Assembly (NCBI GenBank): GCA_037951105.1
Contig: JBAMJV010008900.1
Span: forward strand, 1 to 64,000
Length of the DNA stretch: 64,000 nt
Source: Echinarachnius parma
Taxonomy: Eukaryota; Echinodermata; Echinoidea; Clypeasteroida; Echinarachniidae
Direction: 5' to 3'
The notes under the pieces are model-generated. The model was not told where the DNA came from. It worked only from the letters and a program-made list of their open reading frames with translations, and did not search any database. Of this stretch, positions 46,600 to 58,510 are shown one piece after another (position 1 is the first letter of the stretch; each line of letters opens with the position of its first letter). A program made the position numbers and the translations under genes.

Positions 46600-47922
46600 G
46601 TGATCTCTTAATGTCAATGAATGACCAGAAGATTAGCCTATTGCTCTTACTTGATTTGAGCGGCGCTTTTGATACTATTGACCATATGCGTCTGTTACAA
46701 ACTTTGAAAACCCACTTTTGGATTAATGGTAAAGTTCTTGCATAGATTGAATCATACTTGGCTGATAGAAAACAGACAGTTGAAATGGATGATATTGAAT
46801 CAGATGTGTATGAGGTACCTTTCGGTGTCCCTCAAGGGTCACGTTTAGGCCCCCTGTTGTTTACGTTGTATACAAGCAGACTCCTCACAAATATTCAAAA
46901 GGAGTTCCCTACTATTACCTGTCATTGCTACGCAGATGACACACAAGTATATTTGTCATTCTGTCCTAACACACCAAATGAAGAATATTGTATTAGTGTA
47001 TTAGAAACATGCATTGAGTAGCCTACATTAGAACTTGGATGTTACAAAATAAATTGATGTTGAATGATAGAAATATTAGTCATTGGTACTCCACGGCAGG
47101 TATCTAAGTTCAAGTCAAATGGTATATCAGTAGGTGATACTGCTATAAAACCATCTCATAATGTGAGAAATTAGGAGTGTTTTTTTTATACTCCGTTGAA
47201 AATGGAATTACAAATTACTAGTGTATGTAAATCAGCATATTATATGATTTATAATTTGAGGCGCATTCGTACATATTTTGATCAAGATAGCATGAAAATT
47301 GTCGTCCACGCATGTATTACGTGTAAGTTAGATTATTGTAATAGTTTATTGTATGGATTGCCAAACTCACAGATAGGAAAGTTGCAGCGGGTTCAAAACA
47401 CATGTGCAAGATTGATTTGTAATCTTTCTAAATTTGCTCATGTAACACCACTGTTAAAAGAACTACATTGGTTACCCATACGTCAAAGAATTGAATTTAA
47501 GATGTTAATGATAGTTTATAAAGCTCTAAATGGCCAAGCTACTAGTTATATTATTGAATTATTGACTCTTAAGTTTCAAACTCATGGTCATAATATTCGT
47601 AGTACACAAGACACACTGGCATTGCAGATCCCCAACATTAGAACAAAAGTAACCTTAGGTGATCGATCATTTCTTTGTGCAGCTCCTAGATTATGGAATA
47701 AGCTACCTGTGGATATTAGGAAATCTCAAACATTAGAAAGCTTTAAATTAAAAGTAAAAACTTATTTGTTTTAAACACAGACTTAATTTTTATTTATGAT
47801 TATGCTTTTTATTATATAGCATTGTGTAGTAGAATGGTATTTATAGGAGCTCTTGAAGCGCAGTCGAATATCTATACATAGGTTCTGCGCTATATAAAGG
47901 AATTATTATTATTAATTAATAA
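46600..47922 (+). mobile_element. 5'-truncated LINE (CR1/L2 type) in lectin intron 1
   Basis: Opposite in orientation to the lectin gene. Reverse transcriptase: DLSGAFDTIDH (46660-), FGVPQGSRLGPLLF (46822-), YADDTQVYLSF (46929-, catalytic YADD kept). After frame breaks near 47020-47190 the C-terminal part is intact for 192 codons: LYGLPNSQIGKLQRVQN, HWLPIRQRIEFK, LWNKLPVDIRKS. In-frame stop at about 46743. The 3' UTR ends CTGCGCTATATAAA (47885-47898) plus ATT repeats, shared with the SINE at 29.3 kb. Confidence 0.88.
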
Positions 47923-48012
47923 TTGTCCAGTAGACAAAATAGGAGTAAACCAAATTAATGGCTGTAGACCAAATGGCAGTAGACCAGTCGGCACGTTGCC
48001 TAAAAGGCTTAC

Positions 48013-48300
48013 CCTTTTAACGCAATAAATGTCGGTATTACTCTTCCACAACTCGTAGACGAAGTCGTTTTCGTCAGCGTCGTGCAGGGACACCAGCTCG
48101 CTACCGTACTCACGGCAGCTGTTCCTGGCCTCTTCCCAGGTGACGCGACGACCGAAATGGCGATAGCAATGGCAGCCGTACTGCAGCCAGTGGAGTGGAC
48201 ATAGAGCGGAACTCTGGGCAACTAAGCAAGCTGCAACGCTTACTACAACCCATTTTTGTGTCACGATGTCAGCTAGGTTCTGTATAAGATACATGTACAA
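48013..48300 (-). CDS. C-type lectin exon 1 (signal peptide and N-terminal domain half)
   Basis: A secreted calcium-dependent galactose-type lectin, 180 residues in total with exons 2 and 3. Residues about 16-32 (WVVVSVAACLVAQSSA) form the hydrophobic core of a signal peptide with cleavage near SSA/LC. CPLHWLQYGCHCYRHF then gives the N-terminal Cys pair of long-form domains, followed by RVTWEEARNSCREYGSELVS and LHDADENDFVYELW. The donor is AAAAGG|GTAAGC (48012-48011), phase 0. Two in-frame ATGs (48300, 48294) are possible starts; a pyrimidine-rich block upstream and CTTATACAG just after the ATGs leave open an additional 5' exon. Echinoderm coelomic lectins have this layout; the exact orthologue is unknown. 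Confidence 0.9.
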
Positions 48301-49127
48301 ACATGTGGTGCTTTGTTATGTCAACTAAAAAATAAGATTTGCCTAGAGGAGGTGAGAAGTAAAAGGAGCGGGGGAAGGGAGAATGATGGGGAAAGGGATA
48401 TGGAAAAGGAGAGGAGGGGTGGGGGACAGTCAGAGAGGGGACTGGAGAAAGGGTGATATAAATCGTGCGGCAAAGGGAGTAAAGGACAGGACGCTCTTTG
48501 ATATGCAACGGTAAGGCAAACATGGTCAATAGTCCCATGTTTGTTTGGCTCTGTAGTGTAATTCAATGAATGTATACACAGTCCATACTGTTAATGGCAG
48601 GTCCCCGTTTCACAATTTCAAATCTTCTAATCATAATAGCCATGGCAGTTATCCCCATAGTTACGTAGTAATATGATCACCGCGGGCTGCCTTCTGCATA
48701 ATGGGGAGGACGCTATTTGTTTGTCATCATTGACTGCGATTTAGATATTTCGTTATGATTCTACTCTGCATGATTATGATTATCGTATTAGGGACACTGT
48801 TTGTAATACAAACAAGGTAAACGTGAAGTTCACATTTAGGCCTATCACTGACCAACCTGTAAGCTTTTAACCTTGCATGGGTTCACATTAAAAATAAACT
48901 ATCATTCAATATCATTTTAAAAACTCTTTGGAAACTGTCGCAAATTTGTTGTTCGTATAGTAATCAAATTTCATATACATGTAGGTGAAATTTGAAAAGT
49001 CAACGTCGGCGTTTTTTATTCGAATCATGACGTTATCTGCCCCCTCCCCCTCCTATGACCAGAAAATGATTGTTTGTGAGGTTCGAACCCCCCCTCCCCC
49101 CCCCCCCCCCCCCACACCCATTTTTAG
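48301..49127. other. Upstream of the lectin gene; no gene recognised
   Basis: A purine-rich stretch (48350-48460, GGAG/GGGAA words) is pyrimidine-rich in the sense of the lectin gene. C-run at 49092-49112. No TATA box or clear upstream exon could be assigned. Confidence 0.4.
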
Positions 49128-49255
49128 CTGTTCTCGAGACCACATTTTAGCGGTCTCGACCATATATACCGATACGTTCGGTCTCGAAAATGATGAAGAA
49201 ACCTCGTCTCGGCCTCGAAAATATTAAAAGTTATCGGTCTCGGCCTCGAAACTTC
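49128..49255. repeat. GGTCTCGGCCTCGAAA-type repeat
   Basis: Words TTCTCGAGACCAC, GCGGTCTCGACC, TCGGTCTCGAAAATG, TCTCGGCCTCGAAAATA and CGGTCTCGGCCTCGAAA. An inverted relative is at 60904-61080; both abut C- or G-runs. Confidence 0.7.
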
Positions 49256-50027
49256 CCCTGGCCACCCCTCCTCCCCCCTCCCCCGATTACACATATTTTG
49301 TACATGAACCAATTGCAGGCTGACGGCCTTGTTATAAGCAGATAAGAAGGCCGAAACCTCGTAATGTTTACGTCACATGCATTATGGAAGTATGCTATGA
49401 CGAAACAATAGGAATGTGAAAAGCAACAAACATACAGAGGAATACAAATTGTCCTTGTGATTACAATCAAACAATTTAATAACAAAAATTATTTAATCAA
49501 AGCATGCATAATGAATGCAGAAATGATACACGTTAATTGTGTTCCAGCGAATGTAATTAATAGACTAAGCTTACATTATTAACTGTAAGGCTCACAGGAA
49601 TGTTTAGTGAATTGTGCTCAGACTTTTTACAGATGGGTTGATTTCGGTGCTAGATTGTCTTCTCAGTCTACGAAGGACATGTTGACTTCCCCAAGGCTTG
49701 ATAAGATCTGAGGAAACCTCTCCGTCACAAAGCATTCATCAAACTCCCAGGTTAGTTTGCTCAACAGGATGTCAGTCTATTTCCATTTCCGGCCAAAAAT
49801 ACTGGAATAAAATCAATAACAAAGTTGCAATAACATAGGGGTCGGGGCAAGTAGCGTAATTGTATTACCCAATCAGATCCTGTCATTATGAACGTTGGTA
49901 GGGCTAATGGTGCATGCGCACGAATAATGGTTTCGACAATTGTTCCAGCTATCCTTACAAACATGCCATACTAATGCCATGCCATAAAACAATAACAAAA
50001 GTTACTTCTTAGCTCTGTCATCATAGG
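49256..50027. other. No gene recognised
   Basis: AT-rich, without obvious repeats by eye. Confidence 0.4.
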
Positions 50028-51213
50028 CGCCGGAAGTGGGAAGGGGGGGTGGGGGGGGGCAGGGGGGGGGGGGGGGGGTGGCCGCCCCCAATCCAAAAAG
50101 GTGGGGGGCAAAGCCCCCCCCCCCTCCCCAAACAAATAATTTAAAAAAAGAGTGGGGAAGACAAAATCAAATGTATGAGCTAACGTTCAAAAACTAGTTT
50201 ATACATCCATTTTCAATAACAGATTATCTCAGTTTGTTGTAAACATCTGATGAGAGCATAGATATTTTATTCTTTTTTTGTTTATCTCGAATTCTAAATT
50301 TCATTCACAGGTATGGAATGAAGTGCACCAAATTGCACCATTTCAAGTATATAAATGCAAAATCTTCCACAGTGGGAGGGGGATACCCCCTCCCAAACCC
50401 TCCTCCTCTGGCTCTGCCCAAGCTTCATTATTGGCTATAGGCCATGTTGTTGGATCATATATGCGCCATATGGTTTATGTTGGAACTGTGTATGGCACTT
50501 AATACAATATTTATGTGTGAGTTTGGGAGCATATTCATTAGTGCGTCAATTATTTGTTTTCTTTGTGAAAAATATATCAAATCATGAGACGCTTTCCCAC
50601 ATACAGTTAATCTTAAGCCCGAATTTCCTATCTAGGTATGCACCATATTGCACAATTTCAAGTCCATAAATGCAAAATATTTCTTACCGTGGGAGGGGGA
50701 TACCCCCTCCCAAACCCTCCCCCCTCCCTCCCTGCCCCAGCCCTCGGGCGCGTCGCTCCCTTGGGACTCATTATTGGCTGTGTGTTGTTGGATCATACAT
50801 AATGTTGCATAATTATGGTTTATGTTGTTGTGTGTGTGTTTTGGGCACATATGTATTAGTGTGTCAATTATATGTTTTCTACATGAAAAACATATTAAAA
50901 CTTTCTGGTCGATCAAATCATATCACGCTTTCCCAAATACAGCCGAATTTCCTATCTAGGTATGCACCAGATTGCACAATTTCAAGTCCAAAAATACAAA
51001 AGCTCCCAACCGTGGGAGGGGGGACACCCCCCTCCCACACCCTCCCCCCGCCCAGTCGCTTGCTCCCTCGCAATGTCTCACTCTCACATCTGGCTCAAGT
51101 TAGCAAACCATAGTGTGGTTGGGCATGAGCCCCTACACACACAAATTGTGAGCCCCCTTGGGGTTTTGCCCCCCCCCCCTCCCCCCAATCCAAAACTGCT
51201 TCCGGCGCGCCTG
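50028..51213. mobile_element. G-rich-ended element with triplicated 321-bp core
   Basis: GGCGCCGGAAGTGGG at the left pairs with CTTCCGGCGCGCC at the right, with G- and C-runs and CCAATCCAAAA just inside each end. The core has three copies (starts about 50317, 50637 and 50958) of GCACCAxATTGCACxATTTC, each followed by GTGGGAGGGGGATACCCCCT and ATTGGCTxTG words. No coding capacity; open frames come from Pro-rich reading of C-runs. Confidence 0.7.
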
Positions 51214-52358
51214 TCTGTCATCATTAGGTATTATGACTGGTTGAAGAGCTTATGACGCATGTGCAAAAATTAATGGTTCACCAAACTGTTCAATGTTTCC
51301 ATGCACATTTAAAGGATCAATGGAATATTACACAACCAACAGTATGTTATCAGGTAGCCCTTTAGAAAGGCTTCGCGTCTGAACGACTGAACGCGTGGTG
51401 GGGACTATCCGGCGAGCGGCGAAGCTGCGAGCGTTTTTTGGCAAAAATGTAGCCTCAGTTGGCTCATGAATATTCATAGGCTTGATTTAATAAATTATGC
51501 ATAGACTCGAGTACGTAACCGTGAGGTCAGACGTACATTTAGCTGTGTGCTAGAGCATATCGCACGTGTGTGTCCATTGAAGTATAACAGTACGTGGTAT
51601 GTATGTGTGTGTCGCGTCGCGGCAATGATGTACGTGATGAACCCGCTTCCTTATTGGCTGGCTTCCTATAGGGTAGAGGAATTTAATACATAACAAAAGA
51701 AATTCGTTGGAGAGCAACCCACTTGCCAAAATACTTCTTGGTAGAACGATTCTCTGTAATAGTCGCGCTCTCCAGTCGTTTCTGCATAGTGCATACTATA
51801 ACGCTCAGCTCAGGAGGTGGGAGAGGGGCATGGTTGGCTTAAATACACATTCGTTTCTAATGATAACGAACAAGTTTTGGCTACTAACATTAATTTGAAC
51901 AGAACTGTACTATCTCTTGAAGGGATACATAACAACAAAGTTTCTTGACTGGCCCAGTACAAAAAAATAGTATGTGTCATCAATAACTGGGTCATCAACA
52001 ATTTCCAATAACAATATGCGGAAGGAGCACGTCTTTCTTTTTCGATGGGGAAATACAAGCACAGTCACCCTGACAGCTTACGAAAACAAACATACACAGA
52101 TATCAGTTTCAGTTTTAGTTTCAGTTTGAGTCGATCCAATAAAATACAACAAGACAACTTTCAAACAATACCATCCTAAACATTTGTATATAATATACAA
52201 AAATGTAAAACATATAACAAGTTTAATGATGTGAATAACCAGACACCGCCACTGACAGGTCTAGACTGCTTCCCTGTAGTCTAAATAAAGCATTATACTA
52301 TTATAAAGACGCTAAATTCACTTTCCATGAAAAATGATGCAAGTTATGAGTACATTAC

Positions 52359-52717
52359 AGGGACTTAGTAACATTGTCCAAATCCTCAAAATAAAATTTT
52401 AATTCTAGCGGTTCCCTCATATATTGTTGCATTCGTATTACCAATAAAATCATGGGACAGGTTTCGGTTTTTCAAATTTCCCTTTCGTTACAAAGATATG
52501 TACGATCTAAGTATTCAGATAAATCTTACTGTGTACAAAGTGAGTGCAGTGAGTTAGTGACTATCACTTTGCATTTTCGCTCATTACTTGGCCATGCAAT
52601 GTCCATTTGACTTGAAATTTACACACAATACCCTGTGGACATATGAGATAACAACAATTTACATTGCATCAACCATTCATCACTTTTTGCACATGTCAAC
52701 AAAGTTAGTAGATCCCT
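52359..52717. mobile_element. 359-bp TTAA MITE in duplication copy 1
   Basis: Ends AGGGACTTAGTAACATTG and, inverted, AGGGATCTACTAACTTTG, right target TTAA (52718-52721), left target decayed to TTAC (52355-52358). The second duplication copy reads GTACATTAATAAGCTACG (54134-54151), the empty site. Confidence 0.88.
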
Positions 52718-53523
52718 TTAATAAGCTACGTCGCTATGTAGAAATCCAAATTTGTTGACAATGTACACAATCAAATTTAAAAATGGAACGTTCTATTTTC
52801 ATATTGTATAGGCATGTGTACAAAGGTGAACAAAGAAAGCTGTTTTCTTGAAAGTTGAAAGTGGATTTAGCGCCTTTTGGCAAACACGTAGCCTCAGTTG
52901 ACTCATGATTATTCATAGGCTTGATTTAATAAATTATGCATAGTCTCGGGTACACGTACCCGTGAGGTCAGACGTACATTTAGCTGTGTGCTAGAGCATA
53001 TCGCACGTGTGTGTCTATTGAAGTATAACAGTACGTGGTATGAATGTGCATGTGTGTCGCGTCGCGGCAATGCTGTACGTGATGAACCCGCTTCCTTATT
53101 GGCTGGCTTCCTATAGGGTAGAGGAATTGAATACATAACAAAAGAAATTCGTTGGAGAGCAACCCACTTGCCAAAAGGCATCTTGGTAGAACGATTCTCT
53201 GTCGTAGTCGCGCTCTCCAGTCGTTTCTGCATAGTGCATACTATAACGCTCAGCTCAGGAGGTGGGAGAGGGGCGTGGTTGGGTTACACATATTCGTTTC
53301 TAATGAGAACGAACAAGTTTTGGCTACTAACATTAATTTGAACAGAACTGTTCTATCTCTTGAAGAGATACATTACAACAAAGTTTCTTGACTGGCCCAG
53401 TAAAAAAAAAAAGTAGGCGTCATCAATAACTGGGTCATTAACAATTTTCAATAACAATATGCGGAAGGAGCACGTCTTTCTTTTTCGATGGGGAAATACA
53501 AGCACAGTCACCCTGTCAGATTA

Positions 53524-53869
53524 AGGCCTGGTCACACAGGACACGACTAGACCCACGAATGCAGTACGCATTGGTACAAATCTATGGCAAGCAGCTTTAA
53601 CATTTATTCCTATTTCTTGATATCAATAATTCCATTCTTGATATCAAGAAATCGATTTCTTGATATCAAGAAATGCATTCTTGATATCAAGAAATACTTT
53701 TCTGTTGTTAATCATTGGTAATTCGTGATATCAAGAAATGCATTCTTGATATTAATAATTCAATTATTGATATCAAGAAATAGGAATAATTGTTAAAACG
53801 GCTTGTCATAGATTCGTACCAATGCGTACTGCATTCGTGGGTCTAGTCGTGTCCTGTGTGACCAGGCCT
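53524..53869. mobile_element. 346-bp Harbinger-like MITE with GATATC-palindrome core
   Basis: TTA (53521-53523; 53870-53872) flanks AGGCCTGGTCACACAGG, inverted repeats of about 70 bp (..CACGAATGCAGTACGCATTGG..). The core repeats TTTCTTGATATCAAGAAATG, itself a palindrome, about six times. The empty site CAGCTTACGAAAAC is at 52073-52086 in the other duplication copy. TTA duplication supports PIF/Harbinger. Confidence 0.88.
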
Positions 53870-54387
53870 TTACGAAAACAAACATACGCAGATATCAGTT
53901 TCACTTTTAGTTTCAGTTTGAGTCGATTACACATAAAATACAACAAGACAACTTTCAAACAATACCGTCCTACAAAATTGTATATAATATACAAAAATGT
54001 AAAACATATAACAAGGTTAATGATGTGAATAACCAGACACCGCCACTGACATGTCTAGACTGCTTCCCATAAAGCAATACAATATTATAAAGACGCTAAA
54101 TTCACTTTCCATGAAAAATGATGCAAGTTATGAGTACATTAATAAGCTACGTCGCTATGTAGAAATCCAAATTGTTGGACAATTTACACAATCAAATTTA
54201 AAAATGAAACGTTCCATTTTCATATTGTATAGGCATGTGTACAAAGGTGGACAAAGAAAGATGTTTTCTTGAAAGTTGAAAGTGGATTTAGCGTCTTTTG
54301 GAAATAAGCTCTTTATGTAATATCATTAATTATCAACTAACATTTATTATTAACTCACCAGCGGCGTCGATTCGTTGATAAACACAA

Positions 54388-54478
54388 TGCATTGAGAGGG
54401 CGGGGGGGGGGGGGGGGGGGGGGGGCAAACATTATTTGTGAACAATGCTCGCCCCCCCCCCCCCCCCCCCCCGCCCCA
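54388..54478. repeat. Facing G- and C-runs
   Basis: A G run (about 54400-54425) and a C run (about 54453-54472) around AACATTATTTGTGAACAATG. CCCTAACCCTAACCCTA follows at 54484-54500. Confidence 0.8.
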
Positions 54479-54501
54479 ACTTACCCTAACCCTAACCCTA
54501 C

Positions 54502-55571
54502 TGTCAGAAACCTGGAAAGTTGAGGAAGCGACAACCAGGTCAATGCAAATTATGTGATAACAAACAAACGAAACCTGCACAGTTGGTTGAAGCTACGTTC
54601 AGACAACTGCAACGTTAACGGTAAAAAAACAAATGTTGCACCACATTATAAGTGTCCATAACATGCTCACACAGGGCCGCTACACCAGTTCTAGCGTCAC
54701 AACATCATTCTTAACTGCAGTGTTGGCAAATGGTCACCAAATCGGGTGAATGTGTGAATAATGGGGAAATTGAGGGGAACTTTGACCTCCCTGGTCACAG
54801 TGGTAGGACAATTCTACACGATATTTTTTCCGCTACGGATCGGGCTGATGTAGTTTTGATCAATAGTGTAGTAGAAAGGCCAATACTTTTATTTAACTAA
54901 CTGTGCCATTCGAACAAAATAATTATAGTGAATAGTCACCGTGATACGCCACTAGTAACTGATGTGTTACACAGGGGGTACACATGTAAGCTGATATGTG
55001 TTGAAGTATAGTCCAGGGGGTTATTACTAAAGAAAATATATGAGATTTAATGAATTTGTGTATAGTGTTGATCTCAAGTACAAAAAACAGGCACATCATG
55101 GACTATTAAGCAAACGTGCCCTGTTCACATCTTGCGAAATCTATATGTGACCGGCTATAACAAAACCATTCCTTTGTCAGTAAAAATTACAAAGTGATTG
55201 TCATACGATTAGAAAGGCTTCATCACAAGCTTTAATTTGATGCCTTGTTCGTACAAATTGGTCAATATTGGCGAAGATATGATTGTTTAGATTTTATATT
55301 AATACGTCTTTTACGCACATTATGTGAACTTTGCCCTTCAAACGTGACTTACAGACAAGTGCAGGGTTTTGCTATAGCCGTTGACAAATATCATGACATG
55401 AATCGCAGTCGACAGACACGGCAGTACTTCTCCTTCCGGAATAATTGACGTCTGTCTCCCCCCCCCCCCCCCCCCCCTCTGCCATGTTTGATATGTTTTT
55501 AGTTTGGTAGTGATCCTTCAGGCTTTATATACATCATTTTAAATATTAGTATTATTGTGGGATCCATTTAA
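54502..55571. other. No gene recognised
   Basis: AT-rich. C-run at 55458-55476. A 67-codon open frame at 55245-55448 shows no family resemblance. Confidence 0.4.
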
Positions 55572-55931
55572 AGGCATCTAATAACGTTGTTGAAAAGTGA
55601 TGCGTGGTAAATAAAATGTGTATTGCTGTGATCTGATATGTCCAGATGTGTGAAACATTTCAAGTTAATTGGATGTTATTTAGCCAAGAGGTAAGCAAAA
55701 ATGGAAAGTGCTATTCACTTACTCATTGCACTCACTTCTTACACGGCTGGAAATGTCCCGTAGATAATTTCATATTCGAACACTTCAATCGTAAATATCT
55801 TTTGAACGAAATGGAAATTTTAAAAACCGAAACCTGTCCCATGTATTGGTAACACGAATAAAATAAGGTATGAGGGAACCGCTAGAATTACAGTTGGATT
55901 TTGAACATTTGGACAATGTTACTAAGTCCCT
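55572..55931. mobile_element. 360-bp TTAA MITE (AGGGACTTAGTAAC family)
   Basis: TTAA (55568-55571; 55932-55935) flanks AGGCATCTAATAACGTTG and, inverted, AGGGACTTAGTAACATTG. Same interior words as the copies at 31.1 and 52.4 kb (CTGATATGTCCA, GTAAATATCTTT). Confidence 0.88.
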
Positions 55932-56172
55932 TTAAATTATGTGTGATGGCTCTATACTTATCAGATGAATAGTTTATTGAATTATTAGAAAGTGGATGCA
56001 AATTGTATATGCTGCCTATTATGATTATTATTGGGAGTTTACATGTTCCGGAACCCACCCTTATTCAATTACAAATATTTGTATTTACAAGTTAGGTAAT
56101 AACGACTGGTGTATGCGTGATTTGAAGTCCCTGTGAATTTGATTGACAGATTGACAATTTAAGTAGACTTAA

Positions 56173-56415
56173 AGGACTAGTACAGTTTTGGTAAGGCTGA
56201 ACTTTAGTAACCACAACCTGCACGCTGGAATCCCATTTTCTTTGCTCTTTTTCAGTCATATTATATTTCTGGTCAGTTACTCTATATGTTAGAATAAGTT
56301 TATTCTGCCATTAAAATTGCATGTTCTTTCAAATTCGACACTCAGTTTTTCATTACCTCACACAAAATTGTGTTGTGCAGCGCCCTCTCTACCAAAAACT
56401 GAACTACCCCTAACT
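56173..56415. mobile_element. TTAA MITE (AGGACTAGTACAG ends)
   Basis: TTAA at 56169-56172 and 56416-56419. GGTAAGGCTGAACTTTAGTA..AACCTGCAC at the left, ACCAAAAACTGAACTACCCC at the right. Related to the copy at 62648. Confidence 0.7.
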
Positions 56416-56763
56416 TTAACGTAAAGGCTTTATTTCGATGACTATAATATATGCTTACTTAGTCTGTTTTACTGATTTATAACTGACACTTCCATATTAC
56501 GTTGAAATTATATAAAGCTGAATGTGATACAATATTGAATAATTGATGTAATAAGTTCTCAATGAACATGCTATTTGAATTGGGTAAAGAAAATTACATG
56601 TTGATTATTGAATACTAAATTATTATTATGTAATTATTACTGTTGCATTTGTAATTAATGGAATAATTTCAATCTGTATCAAAATTTATTATAATGTCTT
56701 CCTGTTTGAATATTGTACCGTAGCATTAAGGTAAATGAAGCCAGGTATAAAAGGTTATGTTAA

Positions 56764-57180
56764 AGGGTACCACCACACAAAAATAATATTCTTATTAAAG
56801 AAAGATAACATCTTTAGTATTCCATTCCATCAACAAGTTCACAAAAATATGTTTCCAGAAAAAAACATATCATTGGAAAACGCATCACCATTCTAAAGCA
56901 TGCGTTCATGCGGTCTGAAATGCGAAGACTTATGTGTGCAGAGCGAACGAATCGCCCGGGATTCTATTGTTTACAAACGTACTCGTGAATAGCATTGGCG
57001 CACTCGCAAATGTTTGGCCCGTACGGAACCAGGACATAGTAGTGGTTCCGTAAGTTGTGGAAATTAATTGCTTTGTTTATGAATTACACAACCCTTTGCA
57101 AAATGTTGGGTATCTATTTGATATCACAAAACGGTACCAAAACATATAAAAATGTGTTGTTCTTTGCCTGGTGGTCCCCT
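56764..57180. mobile_element. 405-bp-family TTAA MITE, free-standing copy
   Basis: TTAA at 56760-56763, AGGGTACCACCACAC left and GCCTGGTGGTCCCCT right, followed by TTTA. The same interior words as the array MITE (ACAAGTTCACAAAAATATGT, GCAAAATGTTGGGTATC), with many differences. Confidence 0.88.
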
Positions 57181-57350
57181 TTTATGTTTTCTTTGTAAAT
57201 TGTATAAATAAAAGCTCTGAATTCATTATAGTATTGTTGTTCTGATGAAGTGAATTCCTTAAATAGACCAATTAATAGATCAATCGTATAACCGGTACAT
57301 TATCTATATTTAACTATCGAATGTGCTAAATTTGAATAATGTGACTTTAA

Positions 57351-57893
57351 AGGGATAGTTGAGTACTGGTCAAACTTAACTTTAGTAAACAAAACCTGCC
57401 CCATTACGGTACAAAGTAATAGTTATAACTTCACCATGCTCGAAAAGTATACACAATTACAAACGACAAAGTAAAACCCCTGTTATCATTCAAAAAGAGC
57501 CGTTACAAATCAAGAAGGCGCTATTTAAAAAAAATCATTGGTTTTAGCAATTTTTTATACAACATTGTGCATTTAAAGTTTGTTAAAATAATGATTCAAT
57601 AGAGTTATAATCAACGACTTTTTGAAAACCTATTCATATTTTGTTCAAAGTAGTCTTCGAGCATTTATTTTTTTTTTCCTAAAAAGTCTAAATATCGCCC
57701 GGTGATGTCCGCTGTAAACTCTTTTGAATAAAAATATATTTATGGATATTTCAGCCATTTCTGAACCGATTTTGTTCAAATAAAGTTTATTCTGTCATTA
57801 AAATTGTATGTTCTTTCGAATTTGACAGTCATTATCTCACAGAAAAAAAATATCGGGGGGCACTTCGGGAAATAACAATACTAAACACTACCT
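57351..57893. mobile_element. 519-bp-family TTAA MITE, free-standing inverted copy
   Basis: TTAA (57347-57350; 57894-57897), AGGGATAGTTGAGTACTGGT left and inverted AGGTAGTGTTTAGTATTG right. The interior matches the array copies in reverse (ATGCTCGAAAAGTATACAC, AAAAGAGCCGTTACAA). Confidence 0.88.
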
Positions 57894-57933
57894 TTAATGT
57901 ATGTGATGCAATATACTTATTAATATGTATATA

Positions 57934-58508
57934 CACCGACCACAAAAAGTAACTACCCCCCAAACAAATGCTTATAATTTCATAAGTAATAATTTCCTCA
58001 AGCTATAAGTTAACAAAATTGTTACAAACATTTTGTGTGAAAATCCGAGATATCCATCACTTCATGGCTGAATGAGCACAGATTAAAGACAAAATTACCC
58101 ACTTTCATAAGTTTACAAGAACTTGCGCATGCCTGTACATTGTTTTGAAACAGCACATGTGGCTGAATGCATTAAGTATGGTTTATGAAACAATGCTGAT
58201 TGAAATTCCATCCATTTTTGAATGGCAGATGTGGTTAAATGCATTAATTGCAATTGTACAACAGTGCAATTAGAAATTTCTCAATACTCAATAACCTGCA
58301 ATAATAATAAATTTGCGAATTTTGAAATATGACTTTTTTCTATCAAATGTGTGCTTGCTCGACCATGGATAGATGGTTACCTCTCATTGTTACATACTAA
58401 TTTTCTAACTACCATATAACTATTTTGGCGAAACAAAATTTTGAAACGATTCTTGGTTATGAAATTATGAGCTGTTGTTTAGGGGGTAGTTACTTTTTGG
58501 GTTCGGTT
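57934..58508. mobile_element. 575-bp TA-target element (AAAAAGTAACTACCCCC ends)
   Basis: TA (57932-57933; 58509-58510) flanks CACCGACCACAAAAAGTAAC and, inverted, AACCGAACCCAAAAAGTAAC, then ACCCCCC and AATTTCATAA arms. The same terminal signature as the element at 31901. Confidence 0.82.
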
Positions 58509-58510
58509 TA

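Larger units (their letters stand above)
51431..54301. repeat. 1.43-kb tandem duplication
   Basis: Copy 1 is 51431-52869, copy 2 is 52870-54301, a few percent different. Shared blocks: GTAGCCTCAGTTGGCTCATG, ATCGCACGTGTGTGTC, GAACCCGCTTCCTTATTGGC, GCGGAAGGAGCACGTC and AGACACCGCCACTGACA. Copy 1 alone has the TTAA MITE and copy 2 alone has the TTA element. No protein family recognised in either. Confidence 0.9.

Noticed and set aside
50278..51255. Proline-rich proteins
   Set aside because: Frames cross C-runs and a triplicated transposon core; no start or splice context.
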